Assembly: GCA_905250885.1 (NCBI GenBank)
Contig: CAJNOQ010002760.1
Span: 1 to 22,765 of the forward strand
Direction: 5' to 3'
From: Didymodactylos carnosus
Lineage: Eukaryota > Rotifera > Eurotatoria > Philodinida > Philodinidae
Length of the DNA: 22,765 bases
Shown piece after piece: positions 21,729 to 22,765 of the stretch; positions within the stretch are counted from its first letter, which is position 1, and each line of letters begins with the position of its first letter. The notes under the pieces are model-generated. The model had not been told where the DNA came from. It did not search any database and saw nothing but the letters and a program-made list of their open reading frames with translations. The translations under genes were made by a program, and so were the position numbers.

Positions 21729-22177
21729 TTGTGATGTTCTGAAGTCCTTTTTGCCTTTGATAACTTGCCATTTATAATTTACTTCTTTTTTCTGTAATGT
21801 TTTTTTATTTATAACACGAAATAGATGTAAGCATGACTCTAGAAGAACAGAAGGGAAGAAAAAAAGGTCGTTTATATTCTTGTACTCAACATATAACATG
21901 TGTATGTTATGTTGACAGAAGAAGGTTGTGGTCGCCCATGCGTTCGTCATTTAAAGTAAATAACTTTATGAAGACGTTTTGTACTTCCAGAAAGATAGCT
22001 ATCAGATATTATATGTCGATGGCAAAAATATAATAATAATGTTTTTCCTTCCTTTCTGTTCTTCTCGCGCCATGCTCACATCCATTTCGTGTTATAAATA
22101 AAAAAACTTTACAGAAAAAAGAAGTAAATTATAAACGGGCAGTTATCAAAGGTAAAAGGCACTGCAGAACATCACAA
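21729..22177. mobile_element. Foldback / MITE-like element with long inverted-repeat arms
   Basis: Left arm 21729-21835 and right arm 22071-22177 are reverse complements over 107 nt with 10 mismatches by my hand alignment and no gaps. The match continues inward for about 28 nt with five more mismatches (to 21863 and from 22043), giving arms of about 135 nt around a loop of about 179 nt. The loop holds a smaller imperfect hairpin (CAACATATAACAT...ATGTTATGTTG). No transposase is encoded. Short open frames at 21711-21950 and 21833-22033 are translations of the arms and loop. A clear target-site duplication directly at the arm ends was not found. A non-autonomous DNA transposon is the likeliest origin; a long hairpin-RNA locus is an alternative. 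Confidence 0.85.
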
Positions 22178-22765
22178 TTTATATTTATTCACTAGTAACT
22201 AACTGCAGGTATGTTCAATTTAAAATATTCTTATGATATAATATAAAATGTACAAACTCATACAAATAGCGCTAGCAAACTATTATCCATTTCAAAATAT
22301 AATAGACTCGAATGTGTTTTGAACAAGTAGCGTTTGTCTTCGATTCACTCGACTCTTGACTAAGAGAACACTGTTCACACGAGTTGAAACAACTATGGGA
22401 GGTGCACAGTTCAGGCTTCCCTTCAGTTGACCTTCGCTATGATTCAGTTTGAAGAACTTTGTTAATATGTTTACTTCTAAGGATGCTGTCCACCAACTTT
22501 GTCGCAGTGCTGCCCTTTACTAGTCTACAAACACGACAAACACTCTAAAAATAAATATGTGATCAAACAAAATCGTTCAATCAGTTTTTTCTTGTACGTC
22601 TTTTTCTAAGACTTGTTCTACGATGACTAAACTTTTGACGAAACACTATAAAAATACAGGACATGTAATGAAGAATTCCGATTTTCGAATTATACTCTCA
22701 GAACAACATAAATATCGATTACTAGTTAAAGAATCACTCTTAATTAGATCGGAAGCGCCAGTTCT
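22178..22765. other. Unidentified right end with a GC-richer patch
   Basis: Bases about 22320-22520 are clearly less AT-rich than the surroundings and contain small dyads (GTTGAAACAAC near 22384). No open frame or known repeat was recognised. The rest is AT-rich with nothing notable. Confidence 0.5.

Noticed and set aside
22746..22755. AGATCGGAAG at the window end, identical to the start of a common sequencing adapter
   Set aside because: Only ten bases match and the following bases (CGCCAG) diverge from the adapter, so coincidence is likelier than contamination.

Overview
This is an AT-rich (roughly 70% A+T by eye) eukaryotic, invertebrate-type stretch. There is one recognisable protein gene at the left edge, a very long gene-poor middle, and a right third made of transposon relics, degenerate repeats and foldback structures. 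The gene has short GT-AG introns, Ser/Thr/Asn-rich loops and A/T-ending codons. The retroelement relic resembles animal non-LTR (LINE) elements. A rotifer or a similar small invertebrate would fit, but the phylum is my inference and the window does not prove it.

Left edge (1-1590, minus strand). This holds the 5' part of a plexin gene. Two exons (1590..1244 and 1147..280), separated by a 96-bp intron, give 405 residues: a hydrophobic N-terminus followed by most of a plexin-type Sema domain. A good donor at 279 sends the gene on beyond the window, so the rest (end of Sema, PSI/IPT domains, membrane segment, cytoplasmic GAP domain) is not visible. Bases 1-279 are intron and contain an 18-bp perfect palindrome.

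Middle (1591-17200). About 15.6 kb have no gene I can support. The stretch holds microsatellites ((AG)n, (GAA)n, (AAAAC)n, (TA)n), oligo-A/T runs, a recurrent T8-10-CTTCT motif and several short hairpins or palindromes. Its open frames are no longer than AT-rich DNA gives by chance. It may be the upstream regulatory region of the plexin gene or a long 5' intron: a candidate 3' splice site lies 78 bp upstream of the start codon. A few GC-richer, splice-bounded patches are recorded as weak exon candidates.

Right third (17200-22765). Base composition rises and becomes patchy. A decayed LINE reverse-transcriptase C-terminus (17834-18436, plus strand, two frameshifts) is followed by its T-rich 3' tail. 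Next come a cluster of CAGACCA heptamers with palindromes, a degenerate tandem repeat of about 320-360 bp (19365-19920), a GC-rich nest of palindromes (19957-20061), and a 449-bp foldback element with arms of about 135 bp that are roughly 90% identical near its ends (21729-22177). No tRNA, rRNA, CRISPR or operon structure was seen.

The genes do not form a pathway: there is one signalling-receptor gene fragment and, far from it, a graveyard of mobile and repeat DNA. The most solid non-textbook observations are the foldback element, the nested palindromes, the degenerate tandem array and the long gene-free flank of the plexin gene.
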